NCBI GenBank assembly: GCA_030848705.1
Contig: CM061238.1
Location: 30,224,655-30,288,654, forward strand
Reading direction: 5' to 3'
Length of the DNA: 64,000 nucleotides
DNA from: Heracleum sosnowskyi
Taxonomy: Eukaryota > Streptophyta > Magnoliopsida > Apiales > Apiaceae
Under the pieces are notes generated by a model. It was not told the origin of the DNA, did not search any database, and saw only the letters and a program-made list of their open reading frames with translations. Positions within the stretch are counted from its first letter, which is position 1, and each line of letters starts with the position of its first letter. Positions 45,768 through 59,069 of the stretch are shown here, in pieces. The translations under genes and the position numbers were made by a program.

Positions 45768-47934
45768 TCTGAATTCTTACCTTCTTTCTATCACAATCGT
45801 TTCATTAACCAAGGTAACATAATCAGTCATTTCTAACACTCCGTTATTCAGAATTCGCATCATGCGAAACAAACCTTGGCAATTTCCGTAATCCTCGATT
45901 CATAACTTAACGTACTCATTCGTTTTAGCTCTCAGCTTCAACACTCTACTTTTACAAATACTAAGGAAAATACTTGCATGGCACCAAGAATACTTCAAGC
46001 AACAGAATGCTTTATATATAAAAAAAACTTTGTAAAAATTCTCGCTGAGGGGGCGACCTGGTTAGGTCTCAATCAAATTATCGTTTGAAAATCTTCCCAC
46101 CATACTTCACTGCATACAAATGCATCGTGAATTCACTTATATAAATTTGACCAAAAGTTGAACTTAGTGATACAATAACTAGTTCATTTCAATAAACATT
46201 AACAACTAGCTGAACAAAATTTGCTAGTTCGATTAGTTTGGGATGCAGCATCTAGCTAGGATGATTAGCTAGATTTTCATCATATCATTGAAATTTCAAC
46301 TAGTTAGAACAATTAACTAGTCACTCATAATGACACATACAATTAGCCATTTTCAATCTATTAGTACAAAATCTCGACATTGTAGTCGAAGAAAGAAAGA
46401 AAACAAAATTTTGACTACTCAGATAATGAATTGAAAAGAAGAATTAATAAGTTTGGGACGAACAAGGTAATTATGACCCTTGATTAGAATATAGGGTCTG
46501 AATAGAAAGTTCTTAGTATCGGAACAATCGATAACCTCCCATCAAACATTCCTCATCAGTGAAACGGTCCACCCAAGGTGTCTCCGTACATAAACTTTGT
46601 CAAATTCTCCGATAGAATTGAATTCGGAATATCAATATCAAATTGATATCCTTTCTACGATTTCAACGTCTGATGTGCAAATCTCTCCTTAATAGAATAA
46701 AGGAATTCACGAGTGATCTTTGAAATACACCTCATCTATATTTTAAACAAATAGCTAGATATTTATGAACTCGACTGAGGAGTCCAAATATGAAGAAATA
46801 AGATGAATACTTAACAATAGTTGGTTGCATCCCAAGTTGAAGTAGGAAATTAGAAAGGTTACCTGACATGAACTATTCAAGGTAATACGGGCATGAATGG
46901 TTTTAGATTGAGTAGTGCACTAGCAAGTAGATACCAAAAGTCAATGGTCATCATAGTTTCTAACATCACCCGTACGAGGATGATCTTATCTTTCTGCCTT
47001 CATGGCTTAGGGTACTAAGCAATGGTACCTTAAAATCGTACAAGTCCTTAAATAGGTCGGGAGTTCGAACATATTCGTCATTCCACGATAATCGTCCAGA
47101 GATTGGGCCTCCTACGGCCGCATCGACACATCCTCAAAAGATGGAGTTCCATTAACGTATATGTAATTCTTACACTAATCGTATCGACTGAATCCAATCC
47201 CAGGTCACCATAGGTCTCGTTCCTCGTAGGTCCTGAGATTGTCGCATTGCTCGCCGCAACCATTCATGTCTTTATTAGAATCACGCTATCCATTCTTCAT
47301 GTCTTTGATTTCTGAGTCGAGCCATCATGGCCTATCGTACGAAATATACTCGCGATGCGATTTAGTGCGTTCGTCTCACGATAACGTTCTGGTACTATAT
47401 GTACGCAAAAGTCTTCCTTTTAGGTAACAAAATAACCATCGACGGAAAAGACACCAACTCTGGTGGAATCGTTGTTCTCAAGGCTTGGACCTCATACACA
47501 AGATAATGCCTTAACTAGCCCACACAATTTAGTAATTCGGATCGCGTAAAGGACTGTAAACGTCTCAATCTTAACATGTGCTGCCTTCTCGTGGGAAACT
47601 ACGATGAACTACAAACGTTTAGGTTCTTACTAAGTCAAGTTATCCATTGGTATTGGCCATTCTGACCTTACCTCAACTGCGACCGAGACTCTGCTCCGCG
47701 TCTTATCTTAATCTCTTTGATAATCCGTGTACAATTCTAAACGTCCTTCTCATCATTATGATGATCTTCAATAGTCCTATCGGTCCTCCGATAAGTTCTC
47801 AACTAAACTCTTTAATCTTAACATCCTCGATGGCACTACCTCCGGTAGTCCACTTAATGAACTCTATATGAGTCCTCACGTCATTCTCTCACTTATAACT
47901 CTTAACACTCTCATATCCAAGTTTATAACTTAAC
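45768..47934. other. Unrecognised interior of element E where gag should lie
   Basis: No gag motif, zinc knuckle or long ORF is visible on either strand. A region of repeated CTAGTT/AACTAG words lies at 46160-46340. It is either a badly decayed gag and leader or unrelated filler. Together with the short interior this makes E non-autonomous. Confidence 0.4.
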
Positions 47935-47946
47935 GCTCTGATACCA
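47935..47946 (-). promoter_or_regulatory. Primer-binding site of element E (Met-tRNA type)
   Basis: TGGTATCAGAGC on the minus strand, four bases from the 5' LTR at 47951. Confidence 0.85.
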
Positions 47947-48989
47947 TTTCTGTAACACCCCCAGACCCGGGGTCAGGAATCTGGGTTATCACGCTCCATC
48001 AATTATACAATACCTGCATTACTTACAACATTCTAATAATATAACTCCAAAAGCCCCCAATCACTTACGCGCACACACACACGTTATAGCCTTGGAAATG
48101 AGCAACAATAAGTAACATTTGTTATTACAAATCAAATGTACTATCCAGGATCTCATCTATCATTTACAACCTCTACCTGAAGTTAAAATAATAGACCTCA
48201 CAATTCTATACAAGGTTTAATAATACAAATCTATTCGAAAACAATTCTTACTAACTCAGTCTACAGCTGTTCTACTAAATCCGACAGTATCCATCTTGCT
48301 GAACTAACTCAAGGGTGGTCTCTCCATTCCCTTGCTCTCGTAACACGAGGTGAATCGGCAATGTTTTCTTCATGCTGAAAGTATAAATAAAGCAAGAATG
48401 AGCTAATAGCGCTCAGCAAGAAATCTATCCCAGTTTAAATCTTTAAACCTTTTTGGAAGATAATCCATATGGGATCAAAGTTTTTTAACACCACTAGGGT
48501 CTAACCCCAAAATAGTATACCGTTCAAAATACCGTATGCACTAGTACAAAAATGACCTTTTACGTCGGTTAAATAGGTCATATACGTCGGCTAAATGGCG
48601 ACATATAGAAGGGGGACGTATAAACTTAGAGGTCTTTTACGTCGGCTAAAAAAGCGACGTAAAAGGTAGAATAAACGTCGACTGTTAACTGACGTAAAAA
48701 GCCCAAAAACCGACATATATGATACAAAAAAGGTGACGTATAAAGACAAAAAAACCGACGTATATACCTATTTATACGTCGCCCATAGAGAACCGACGTA
48801 TATTATCAAAAAAAAAAATTAAAACTATTTTTTTAGTTTCTCAATGCCCATGAACCTATTGAATAATTACCAAATTAATCGAACCAAAATCTGCAAAACT
48901 AAAGACAAGCGAATATTAATTTGGTAATATTTGGTAATATCAAGGTACAGTACGTGGTCTTTTCTCAACTAAACTATCACTAGTACAAT

Positions 48990-51950
48990 ATTTTCCAGCT
49001 TTCAAATTTAATATGAGCACAATCAACGTGGTCTTTTCCAGCACCACTCACACCCACTAATGCTGTCAAAACACCAGGCCTGAAAGCACCACTCACATCT
49101 CTGAGCAATTGGAGACGATTTTCTATGATTCCTTGACTCTTCATTTCCTGACAAACACATGGTTTTTACTTGTAAGAATTTATGACCATCATATATTCTG
49201 CTCTGATAGGAAAACTGTATATAATCTAATTTACAGGACGTACAAGTGACTTACAGGGGGCATATCAACATAGTAATTAACATGTTCAAATGCAAGTGAG
49301 AGGGGCTTGAAAGGAAGCAGCATTCCTCTTCTGTTATCTTTATCAGAAGTGAAGCTTGGAGTGTTCCTTACTCCCATATCTACACATGTGGCAGCTTAAA
49401 ATTACAGATCATAACCTTTTAGTACCGGAAAAAAAGGTATCCATATTGACACAACTGGTAGTAGTCATGTGTAGAATTTCGTTTATTCTGCATTGTATAC
49501 ATTGAGGGTATTCATACAGAAAATATTCAACTCCTTGAAAGATTTTACATATGTTGGAGTCCAAAATTTTGGTGATATTAATATGACAGCTGATAAACAT
49601 ACTATCTTCAGCTAGAAGACCTTTTTAACTGAGACATTATGTACTAGAATGTAATCACTGTGCTGATTAGAGTTTTTGATAATTATTTAATCTCAGTTGC
49701 TAAAATTATTTAATCTCAATTCCAGAGATCTCTCCGGTTCCAAATACCATCATTATATTCTTTTCAATTTTCATTTTTCACAAGTTTATGCAAAATGCAC
49801 TCACCAGCAAGTTTTGAAATCTCATTAACATAATATTAGCGAAAAGGAAATACCATGCAAAATGTTGAATGTATTAAGAGACTTGGTTACTTATAATATC
49901 AAACCTTTATTCAAAGGAGCTTTAGAAGCTGAGCTCCTGTCAATAGACTTGTTCTTTTTCTTAGTGTTAACATCAATATCAACGACGGACTTGGAACTTC
50001 CAAAAGCTGCATTTATTGTCAAATTCTCAGGCACAATCCGAAAGTCCATCAGAATAAATGATGCTATAAAAGAAAAATTAATTCTTACGATTCAAGTATG
50101 TCAGTGCCAGGATAAAGAGGATGTTTAAGAAAATTGAATAGGCAAATAATACAAATACACATATCCAGTACATGTATCCATCCACAAACATCCCTCTGCT
50201 CGCCAGAAGCACCTTTCCGACAGTAGGTTGATCTATCCTTGTGTCTGTATTGGGCTGTTAAATGGAAGTAATTGACTTAACCATGATCCTTATATGGTAT
50301 CGATTAACATATGTGAAGGCAACTGATCTATAATCAAATTAAATGAACTTACATCATTCCATCTTTCATCAAGAAACTCATTGACAGCTATTGCATTCTG
50401 CCCATACATCAATGGAGAAATATAATAGCCCCATTTCATCCATGATACTATGTCATCTGCAACATTTATAAAAGAATGTAACTTAAGATTTTTTAAATTG
50501 AGAAATATACATCTTAAAAACATAGTAAGTGTAAGGTCTAGAGATAGTTTAGGATTCTAAGTAGCCTACCTTTAGCGACTATAAATCCACCAAGGAGTAA
50601 GACCAATAGTATCGTAAAGGTACCAAGGGAATTTGAAACAACCTGTATCCTTGAAACTGCTGCAATAAAACGGAAGAGAGACAAAGCTATCTGATTTACA
50701 CCAACATACGCCAACAATTGACATAAGAACCTACAATACAAGGCAAATTAATATCTTTGTCAATGTATGTTACAGATCTACATTGCTGTCAGAAGTAAGG
50801 TACAACTGCAAGTCACCAATCCAGTTATTGCCTTTTGCAGAGGTTGAACCTCCAACAAAGATACTATAATCAGTTTAAAAAACAAATGTGCAAGCACACA
50901 TACCGAGTAGCGTCCGGAGTAAAACCGATTGTGTAATATGTTAGAATTGTCCATATTAATGACTCCATAACTGATATGGGTATTCTAAGGACCCATATTT
51001 GGTATTGCAAATGCCCATGCTGGAAAAAACAGTGAATCTCTCTACTACCCGACCACTAGGCATCTCTGGAACAGAAACGTAGTGGTATGGTTCATTCTTT
51101 TTGTACCAGTACTGCTCTTGGTCTTTCCTTGAGGTAACCTCCTGAAGAAAGTCCCCAACTCCTTTTCTGTCAGGGCATTTGAATCCCACACTTTCAAAGA
51201 ACTCAAGAATATTATCTCGGGGACCTTGATAGACAATTTGACCTTCTGAAAGTAGTATAATGTCGTCGAAAAGATCATAAGTTTCAGGTGTAGGCTGGAG
51301 AAGAGATATTATCATGCTTACATCCATAATATGAACCATTTGCCTCATATACTTGACAATTTGAAAAGTGGTAGAACTGTCTAGACTAGTTGAAATATCA
51401 TCCATGAAAAAAACTTTTGCTGGGCCAAATAGCATCTCCCCTAGTAGAATGCCGTCACATCAGCAAGTGTATTAGAAATAATTGTCGAATATTTAAAAAC
51501 AAGAGATTGTAGGAGGTAAAAGAGCAAGTCATATACATGTGGTGACACGCTTCTTCTGCCCACCAGAGATACCCCTCCGCATAACATCTCCTACCATGAT
51601 ATCAGCACATATGTCCAATCCAAGTATCTATTACAGAAACCTATAGTTAACACATGAGTGAAGGTCATGCTGGCTTATATACGCACAGGTATTCTGTGGA
51701 ATGAATTCTGACATGTCATGACCGCAATAAGTTACCTGTCCTATAACCTAGCGAAATATATTATAAATGTGTTAAGATTAAGAGACAAATATCATCAACA
51801 CATGGAAAAATTTCAATTTTCACACAGTGCGAGGTGTCGTTTACACTTTACACACCCTTAAATCTTTTTCCAGCACCCCTGCAAGGGCCTTTAACAAAGT
51901 AGTCTTTCCAGACCCTGGAGGCCCTAAAAGAAGTGTCAACCTGCAGAAAA
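48990..51950 (-). pseudogene. Captured fragment of a PDR-type ABCG transporter gene
   Basis: Minus-strand exon-like blocks read in gene order. 51945-51850 carries Walker A of the first nucleotide-binding domain (GPPGSGKTT). 51740-51690 carries GQVTYCGHDMSEFIPQN. 51640-51540 carries the signature ISGGQKKRVTT. 51435-51050 carries Walker B and the D-loop region. 50990-50380 carries parts of the first membrane domain (MESLIWTILTYYTIGF, ISPLMYGQNAIAVNEF). 50260-50090 continues it, and 49380-49020 carries the start of the second nucleotide-binding domain with a damaged Walker A (VSGAGK). Near 51040 the end of the first ATP domain is fused directly to mid membrane domain, skipping several exons. The usual MDEIS is MDDIS here, so the catalytic Glu is Asp. 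Both gene ends are missing. Confidence 0.88.
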
Positions 51951-52415
51951 ACAAGAGAATCAACATAATACGCATAAGAAACCCAATACAGAAAATATAG
52001 TAAGCGAATTATTTGTAACAATTCAAGCATACAATTTTGTATACTGCACATTTTATGCAGCAACTGTGTGAAAAATAGAAATATTTAAGGACATGTTCCT
52101 GAGTTCTAAACACTTTTTCTGTATCATCTGCACATTTAAAAGAAGCTTTCTTTCTAGTACCAGGATATCAATAAAAAACACCCGAATCCCTGGAATTCAT
52201 GTACTACATAACAAGAACAAAACCAAGCCCATTTACATATACATTATTATATAAAAAAGAATGTAAACGAAGCAATTGAAAAGTAACACATGTAGTAAAA
52301 ATGTGAATTCAAATTAAATTTGATTGAGCAGTAAATTAGATCTATAAACATGAAGGATTTACATGTACAAATACAGATTTAATATATATAGAGAAAGGGG
52401 GGGGAGAAGGGGGGG

Positions 52416-52418
<3 letters not shown>

Positions 52419-52477
<59 letters not shown>
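52419..52477. repeat. (AG)n microsatellite
   Basis: About 29 uninterrupted AG units preceded by two G-runs, within element G. An apparent ORF over it is an artefact of the repeat. Confidence 0.95.
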
Positions 52478-52480
<3 letters not shown>

Positions 52481-53780
52481 CCAGGAGCGAATTCTCGGGT
52501 TTAGGAGAGAAGAAAAAGAGAGCAGAGTACTCGAACAACAACAGACATAGCAGAAGAGTAGAAACGAACTCAATTAGGTAAAAGTGTTAATAAAATTAAG
52601 AACAAATAGGCATACAAATATAGTTAGATGCGTGTGTAAATACATACATGTATACAATCAAATGAATTCACATCCTAAATTGTAGACAATTGATCGAAGT
52701 TGAATTAGGACACATTTTAGACTAAAGCACTTAGGATTCGCAATTAGCTGTGAAATGAAAGTGTTTTTAGGGCTACAACGGAGACGGTTTAATCTGAAGT
52801 TGTATACCAAGTAAGCCTAGAATAAAATATATTTTTAACATACTTTCATACGTCGGTGACTTAAAATAACCGTCATATAAATTAATATTAGATATGTCGG
52901 ATTTTATAAGTACGATGTAAAAAGAGATTTTATACCTCGGCATTTTATCAACTGACGTATATGGTAATCATATACGTCGGTTAATTACTTAACCGACGTA
53001 AATTATACATGTAAAAGATAAATATACATCGGCTTTTGAATAATGCGATGTATAAGAATAGTATATACGTCGGTCTTGTATAAGTGCGACGTAAAATAGG
53101 CGACGTAAAAAGTCATTTTTGTACTAGTGATGACTTATAATCATACTCAATAACTTTTCGTAATTCATTTAGGAATCCATGGTATCGATATAATGAACCA
53201 AGATTCAAAACATATCTTTTAAAATAGATATCAAATAATGGAATCAAGTCTTAAAGCCTATCCATTGATTCAAAATACTATACAGTTCAATATACTGTAT
53301 ATCTTAAATGCTTTCTCAACATATATACATGCATATCTATTTAGATATCTCATACTGTTCAAAATACTGTAGAATATCAGTAATGAACACCTTTTTATAA
53401 AAGAAGCAAGAATGAGCACTATAGCTCGACAATCAGATATAGCAGCTTAATCATATATGTAAGCTTATATCATAAATGAAAACCTTTAAAACTCTGTTCG
53501 TATACAGAACGATATGTTTAAATATTCTTTTCGTCAAAACATGCCATACAGTACAACCACTGTATGAGGAACATCATTACTCATCACTGTCACATTATCA
53601 GTAACTCAGCGCATAGGCTTTTGTTACAATGTGCAGCACAACTCCAATTGGAGGGAAGGGAATGTACTGGAACACCCGATACACGGTGATCAGTCGTTGT
53701 ATCGTAACTTTTCTTTTCTACTAGTAGAAGGACGACTTCCTGTTCGGTTATCACCCTGACCGCATATGGGCCATTGTGCT

Positions 53781-53934
53781 AAGAGATCACTACCTCGGCG
53801 CCTATTTTTCATCACCGGGCAAGCCTTAGCACTCAAGAGATCACTACCTCGGCGCCTATTTTTCATCACCGGGCAAGCCTTGATAAATTTGGCACTACCC
53901 CGGCACCTATTTCATTGCCGTGTAGGCCTTTCCA
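53781..53934. repeat. 54-bp tandem repeat in the 5' LTR of E
   Basis: Counterpart of 24192-24345: two units of 54 bp plus a degenerate third. Confidence 0.85.
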
Positions 53935-56900
53935 ATTCCCATGATAAAAAACATTAATGAGACGGAAATCGGAATTTAATTTCATATTTCCCAAGTACGA
54001 ATACTCGTCAAAACTTTGTAACCGTTTAGAACACCTTACTCCAGAGAAATTGAAAGGAGTAAGTCAAAGTGTGGGTTGACGTTAGTCAATGAGACTACCG
54101 ATGATTACTACGTATTTTGAAATCATGACCAGGGAGTTTATTGGAATTTCAGAGTTCAACGAGTTTGAAATACTCTAATTGAATGGGGGAGCCATCCCCT
54201 AGTTATAAGTATTCTAGAGGAACAGTGGAAGTAAAACTCTGTCCTCGAATTCTTGAACTAGATTCCCATTTTTCGATGAGTTGGAAAAATACTATTCGCA
54301 TTTAATTACCTTTAACTATCTTAAGATAATAGTTGGGAATCTCTAATTGTAATATCTTTTCTGAAAATCAGAAAGTTATATTTTTGTGTAAATAATAGAA
54401 CCTTTGATCATATAATAAGGTTCTAAGATTTTTAAATCATTTTTGGAATATTTAATAACAACCCAAATAATAAATATTAAATTATTATTCAATATAACTA
54501 CTTAAGTGAATATACAAAATAATATTCACTTAATTAAATAATAATCAATTAATAAATATTGAATTATTATTCAATATAAACACTTAAGTGAATATTCAAA
54601 AATAAAATTCACTTTAATTAAATAATATTCAAATAATATTTATCATAATATTATTTAAATATCTCACCTTAAATATCCCATAATATAGATATTGGAATAT
54701 TTAATAACTATTTAAAATATAACCGTCCCTCGAACCTTCCAGCTTTTGACAGTAGTTTAAAACAAAATAATAATTTGACTCCCGGTCTAAGTTTTAAAAC
54801 CATCGTACAAGTACTCTATACTTAGAGTCTTTAACCTTTAATCTTGGTTTATATCTAGTACTTAGCTAGCATATAAACCTTATACCTTATACAGCTTTTT
54901 ACAAAGCGAAAATAGTTTTACGTTATTTCACAGCATAAAGCAACATATATAGCAATACCACAACATATATTACAACAACATCATTATATGGTATAGGGTT
55001 TGAAAACTTGCATAATATTGTATGCATATAATACATTTGAAAGCATGCATCTATCATATGCATATTAACATCTTCATAGTTTAAAATCCAAACACATCCA
55101 TATACGATGTACGGTTTGAAAACATGCATAATATCGTATGCATATATTACATTTGAAAGCATGCATCTATCATACGAATCATTACTACAAGTAATTTGAA
55201 ATTACAACATGGAATGAGAAAACTTGCCTCGGGTCCTTGGTTGTTAGGGGTTCAAGAACTTGCCGTGAAATCTATAAACAAAGAAATACCTGATCAGTCC
55301 CTTGGCTTAATCATTTAAAGTGCATTTAACTTAAGCACTAACGTTCTATTAACGAACATAAATTGTCTCGCTCTTGGTCATCTATAACCTCATAACATTC
55401 CGTAAACTTCTACGTCAAAAGTTTGGGTAGGTATCTATCCTCAAAACCCAAGTACTTATCCATTACTAACTTCTTGTTCTTAACCATCCCCTTAAGGATA
55501 TTTCACTCGCGCAACCTTTGTTCCCGTATTTTTATAAAATCACCAACTTCTCTTTTTAACACAAACCCTTCTAAGTTTCCTTTCCTAACCATTCATGCTA
55601 TTCTCCACTTTAATATCTCGGCCAAATTTCATTTTTCAAGGGTTTGATCACTAACTCAAAGTTCACACAATGAACTACCTAGTTACGCGAAACCGCTTTC
55701 ACTAAAACGGACGTTTCCCCTAAACCGTAAATCGAAACGACACGATTCTTTCGCTAAAACAATCTAGGAAACAGAGCCTACATGCTCATGGTCAGAAACT
55801 TCAAGTTTATGCCCTGTAATGCAATCATGGTTTCTGTCTAAACTACCTAAGTAAAATCCGACATGGTAACGGTGCTTACGCGTACTTCCCGTGTTTTTAA
55901 ACACTCAATCCAACTACAATTCAACCATCAACCAACCACCAATCAAACTCAAGCTAATACTACCATTTTTATGTCCAAACAAGGTCACACCCTAGTTCAT
56001 AAGTTTATCCACAAATCAACCACTAAACATGCTTAAAATCATGCATACATGCTTTATTACTACATAGTTCTCATTCAATCACTTCTAACTACTAGATCAA
56101 AGCATAATCTTAAAAAGAAAGAAGTTTTATACCTTCCTTGGATCTTAACAAAGGCTATCTATGGATGGTATATCCTTCCTTGCTCCTTAACTATGCTAAT
56201 CAATCCTAAAATCATCAAAACAAAACAAGATCTTATGAGTTTACTATTCACATCACTATTCATCATCATCTTGTAAAATCCATAACAAATCGAAAAATAA
56301 GAGTTTGGTGCTAAACGTTTTACCAGATCTTGTGCTCTTCATAAGGTTTCTTTGGAGTTATATATCATCAAATTTAAAGCTTCCTAGCTAGGGTTTTGAG
56401 CCCCATCTTTCCGCTGGACAGAAACTGGACAGATTGGGTTCTTCAACTTGGGGAAGCGATTTGGCTAGGCTACACTCCTTCGTTTACCATGAAATTTTGA
56501 ACGAATGTTACCCATGGAGTGGAGAAGCTATGGTTAACGTTTGGTGATTTAAGGATGGATAGAACTTGAGTTATGAATTTTTCTTTCCACTATGTTCAAG
56601 CTGATCAGAATTTGGGAGAAATGGGGGAGATGAATACTTTCTTTCTTTTCTTTCTTTTTTGTGCAATAAAACTTAATTACACACTTCTAATTTGTGTGGT
56701 TAAAAGAATGGTTAAGTCACCAATGCCAAGTGTCATCCATTGGGTGATTCTTTGAAGAAAATGGTGACAAGGTTTGTGTGGTGGAAAAGTTGTGTGGCTC
56801 ACAACAAGCCAACAATGCTCTCACGTGGCTCGTTAAGCACCACATCTTCCGTGCACTCGTTTTTATTCTACTTTCTCGAGTCCTTGATCTCGTTTTCAAA

Positions 56901-57526
56901 TTCCGATTGCAAACTTAGTCATCATTTAACTCCAAAAAGCTTTCTCTGAAATTTCAAATCGTTCGGAGTCCGGAAATTTTTACTATCCATTTGGGATCGT
57001 TTTTGATCGCTTAAATCATCTTAATTCCAGAATTACTTATTCTCAAATTCCAACGAGTCCCACATACGATCTTATATGATACTTCTCATTTGGTTAGGGT
57101 TTAATCCATAATTCGTCATGCTTTTGCTTCGTTGCTAATCTTGTTATAAGTTCGAGCGATTCCGAAAACGTTTCGTTGCACTAATGCTAGGGGATATCCT
57201 CTTGATCTTTTATTGCCTTGGCTTAACGTATGATCATAGATTTCTCATTCTACATACTTTCTCAAAATGATCAAATCAATAAATCCTTGATTTTCCGATG
57301 AATAGTGATCAAAATTTAAAGTTGGAATCTCCCGATTCTGATCGCGTTTACATTCACTTATTTTCCTTATACATCACTAATATAACTTCGAAACATTCAT
57401 TCTGTATCCTCCACATAGTGTGGTCTGAAAATTTTTCCATCAGCAAATTTACTATTCATCACATTTACTATTCATCAATTTTTTTTTTTTTTAACTAAGT
57501 CCAAAATTTGGGGTTATTACACAAGT

Positions 57527-58364
57527 CTCCTTGACGAAAGAACCTTTCTTTAACCCTTAGGTTGTAGTAGAAAGATGCCTTCTTTTGATGTTCAACTATC
57601 TTGGCATTTGCCTCATCTCTAACTTCATCAATTAGATCTAGAGACAACCTCAAGCCTTCTTCATTCGTTTATGGTTCATAAGCCTCAACTCTTGGAGACG
57701 TGTGAGTAATCTCCACTGGAACCACTGCCTCTGCCCCATATGCCAACAGAAAGGGGGTAGCTCCAGTGGTGACTTTGCAGGTAGTACGATATGCCCAAAG
57801 TATGGGGAGTAATTCGTCTACCCAAGTGTTTCTGGAGCGTTCAACTCTTTTCTTTAGTCCATCCAGGATAATTCGATTTGCAACCTCAGCTTGCCCATTT
57901 GCTTGAGGATGGGCAACAGAAGTGAAGGGCAACTTGATATCATTCTCATCACAATACTTCTTGAACTCATCATTGTTAAACTGAGTTCCATTGTCCGTGA
58001 CCAGGACTCGTGGAATTCCATATCTGCGTATCACATTTTCCCAGAAGAATTGAATTACTTGCTTGGTGGTTATCTTGGCTAATGGCTTAGCCTCAATCCA
58101 CTTGGAGAAGTAGTCAATTGCTACTATCAAGAACTTTCTTTGAGCACTTGCCATAGGAAATGGCCCGAGTATATCCATTCCCCACATAGCAAAGGGGATA
58201 GGTGAGTTAATGGATGTCATCATCTCTGGTGGTTGCCTAACCACTGGTGCATGTTTCTGGCACCGTTCACATTTCTTTACATAGCTTTTAGCATCAGCAA
58301 GTATGCTTGGCCAATAGAAACCTAGACGAGTGATTTTACGGGCAAGGGCTCTGCCCCCCAAGTG
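57527..58364 (-). pseudogene. Integrase of element D, N-terminal zinc and DDE core
   Basis: The frame runs from just after a TAG (58365-58367) through a zinc region ending CERCQ, then WGMDILGPF (first Asp), VTDNGTQF (second Asp) and GQAEVANR (Glu). All three catalytic residues are present. A TAA at 57669-57671 interrupts shortly before the frame is cut by element E, and it resumes at 22949. The domain would insert cDNA into the genome. The two nonsense codons sit where Gln would be expected from family patterns. Confidence 0.88.
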
Positions 58365-59069
58365 CTATCCACAAATTCCTTCGTGTACTTCCTTCAGGGC
58401 CAATTCTGCCTCTTGAGGTCTTAAACATTTCAGATATGGAATGATGAAAGATTTCTTGTATAGGATTCCCTCAATCAGGGTATACCTTAGTGCTCTGACG
58501 TATAGCTTTCGTGCTTCTGAAGTGTCGTTGGGTAACCACCCAGTTTTTAGATGAGATTTGATGGGATCAATCCAACAACCGCCAACATCAATGGGTGCTA
58601 CCAACTTTACGTTGATGCTTGGGGTCTTCAGGACTTGGAAGTATACACTCCCTGCATAGTTTTCAATTTCGGAAGAAGCAAATTTAGACAAGGCATCAGC
58701 CTTCACATTTTCTTCCCTTGGAATGTGCTCTACATAGCATTCGTCGAACTGTGTCATGATGGCCTTGACAAGTTTGAAGTACTTGGCCATGACTTCATCT
58801 CTGGCCTCAAATTCCCCATTTACTTGGGAAACCACTAGCCTCGAGTCTCCACATACTTTCAGAGTTTTGACCCTCAAGGCTCCAGCCAGCCCTAAGCCAG
58901 CTATCAGAGCTTCATACTCGGCCTCATTGTTTGTCGTTGGGAAGTCAAGTTTTAGTGCATACTCAATGAGGAATCCATCAGGACTTTGTAGCACTAAACC
59001 GGCTCCACTTGATTTTGTTTTTGATGCTCCATCAAAATAGAGCACCCAACATTCTTTGGAGATTATGTC
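58365..59069 (-). pseudogene. Second RNase H (aRH) of element D
   Basis: YFDGASKTKSSGAGLVL opens an RNase H fold, followed by NNEAEYEALIAGL, GDSRLVVSQVNGE and REENVKADALSKFA, giving the expected acidic residues (D, E, D, D). A second RNase H after the usual gypsy one is a hallmark of Tat elements. It continues the frame of the RT ORF, separated only by a TAA at 59070-59072, and is closed by a TAG at 58365-58367. Confidence 0.88.

Larger units (their letters stand above)
48539..53129. mobile_element. Element G: CACTA DNA transposon, non-autonomous, carrying gene fragments
   Basis: Terminal inverted repeats begin CACTAGTACAAAAATGAC at both ends and continue with TTTTACGTCG. The 3-bp target duplication ATG is at 48536-48538 and 53130-53132, as expected for CACTA elements. 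Both subterminal regions (48560-48810 and 52850-53110) are packed with TACGTCGG and its inverse, typical transposase-binding repeats. No transposase ORF is present. The middle holds ABC transporter fragments, so it resembles a gene-capturing 'Pack-CACTA'. Confidence 0.92.
22955..57521 (-). mobile_element. Element E: Tekay/Del-like Ty3/gypsy element with about 5-kb LTRs, inserted in D's integrase
   Basis: The target duplication CAAGT is at 22950-22954 and 57522-57526. The LTRs begin TGTAACACCCCC and end GGGGTTATTACA. The left LTR (22955-43801) is 4988 bp without its insertion F, and the right (47951-57521) is 4977 bp without insertion G. The interior is only 4149 bp (43802-47950) and holds decayed minus-strand pol. 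The primer-binding site adjoins the right LTR and the polypurine tract the left. RT motifs suggest the Tekay/Del chromovirus group, but no integrase chromodomain is visible. Un-nested length is about 14.1 kb. Confidence 0.9.
47951..57521 (-). repeat. 5' LTR of element E (interrupted by G at 48539-53129)
   Basis: Matches the left LTR on both sides of G. The left LTR shows the unoccupied sequence CCGTATGACTTATAATC, fixing the G insertion point and its 3-bp ATG duplication. It also shows the site that F occupies in the left LTR. Confidence 0.9.

Noticed and set aside
47078..47263. Minus-strand 61-codon ORF near E's 5' LTR as the start of gag
   Set aside because: No Gag motif, short, and low similarity to anything I recognise.
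48990..51950. A functional ABCG transporter gene
   Set aside because: Both ends are missing, exons are skipped, Walker A of the second ATP domain is frameshifted and the catalytic Glu is changed.
52363..52581. ORF encoding long Arg-Glu repeats
   Set aside because: It is a translation of the AG microsatellite in element G.
41692..56949. Small ORFs present twice with near-identical proteins (41692/55423, 42318/56049, 41192/54923, 24177/53766)
   Set aside because: They lie at matching places in the two LTRs of element E, so their similarity comes from LTR duplication, not from selection on a protein.
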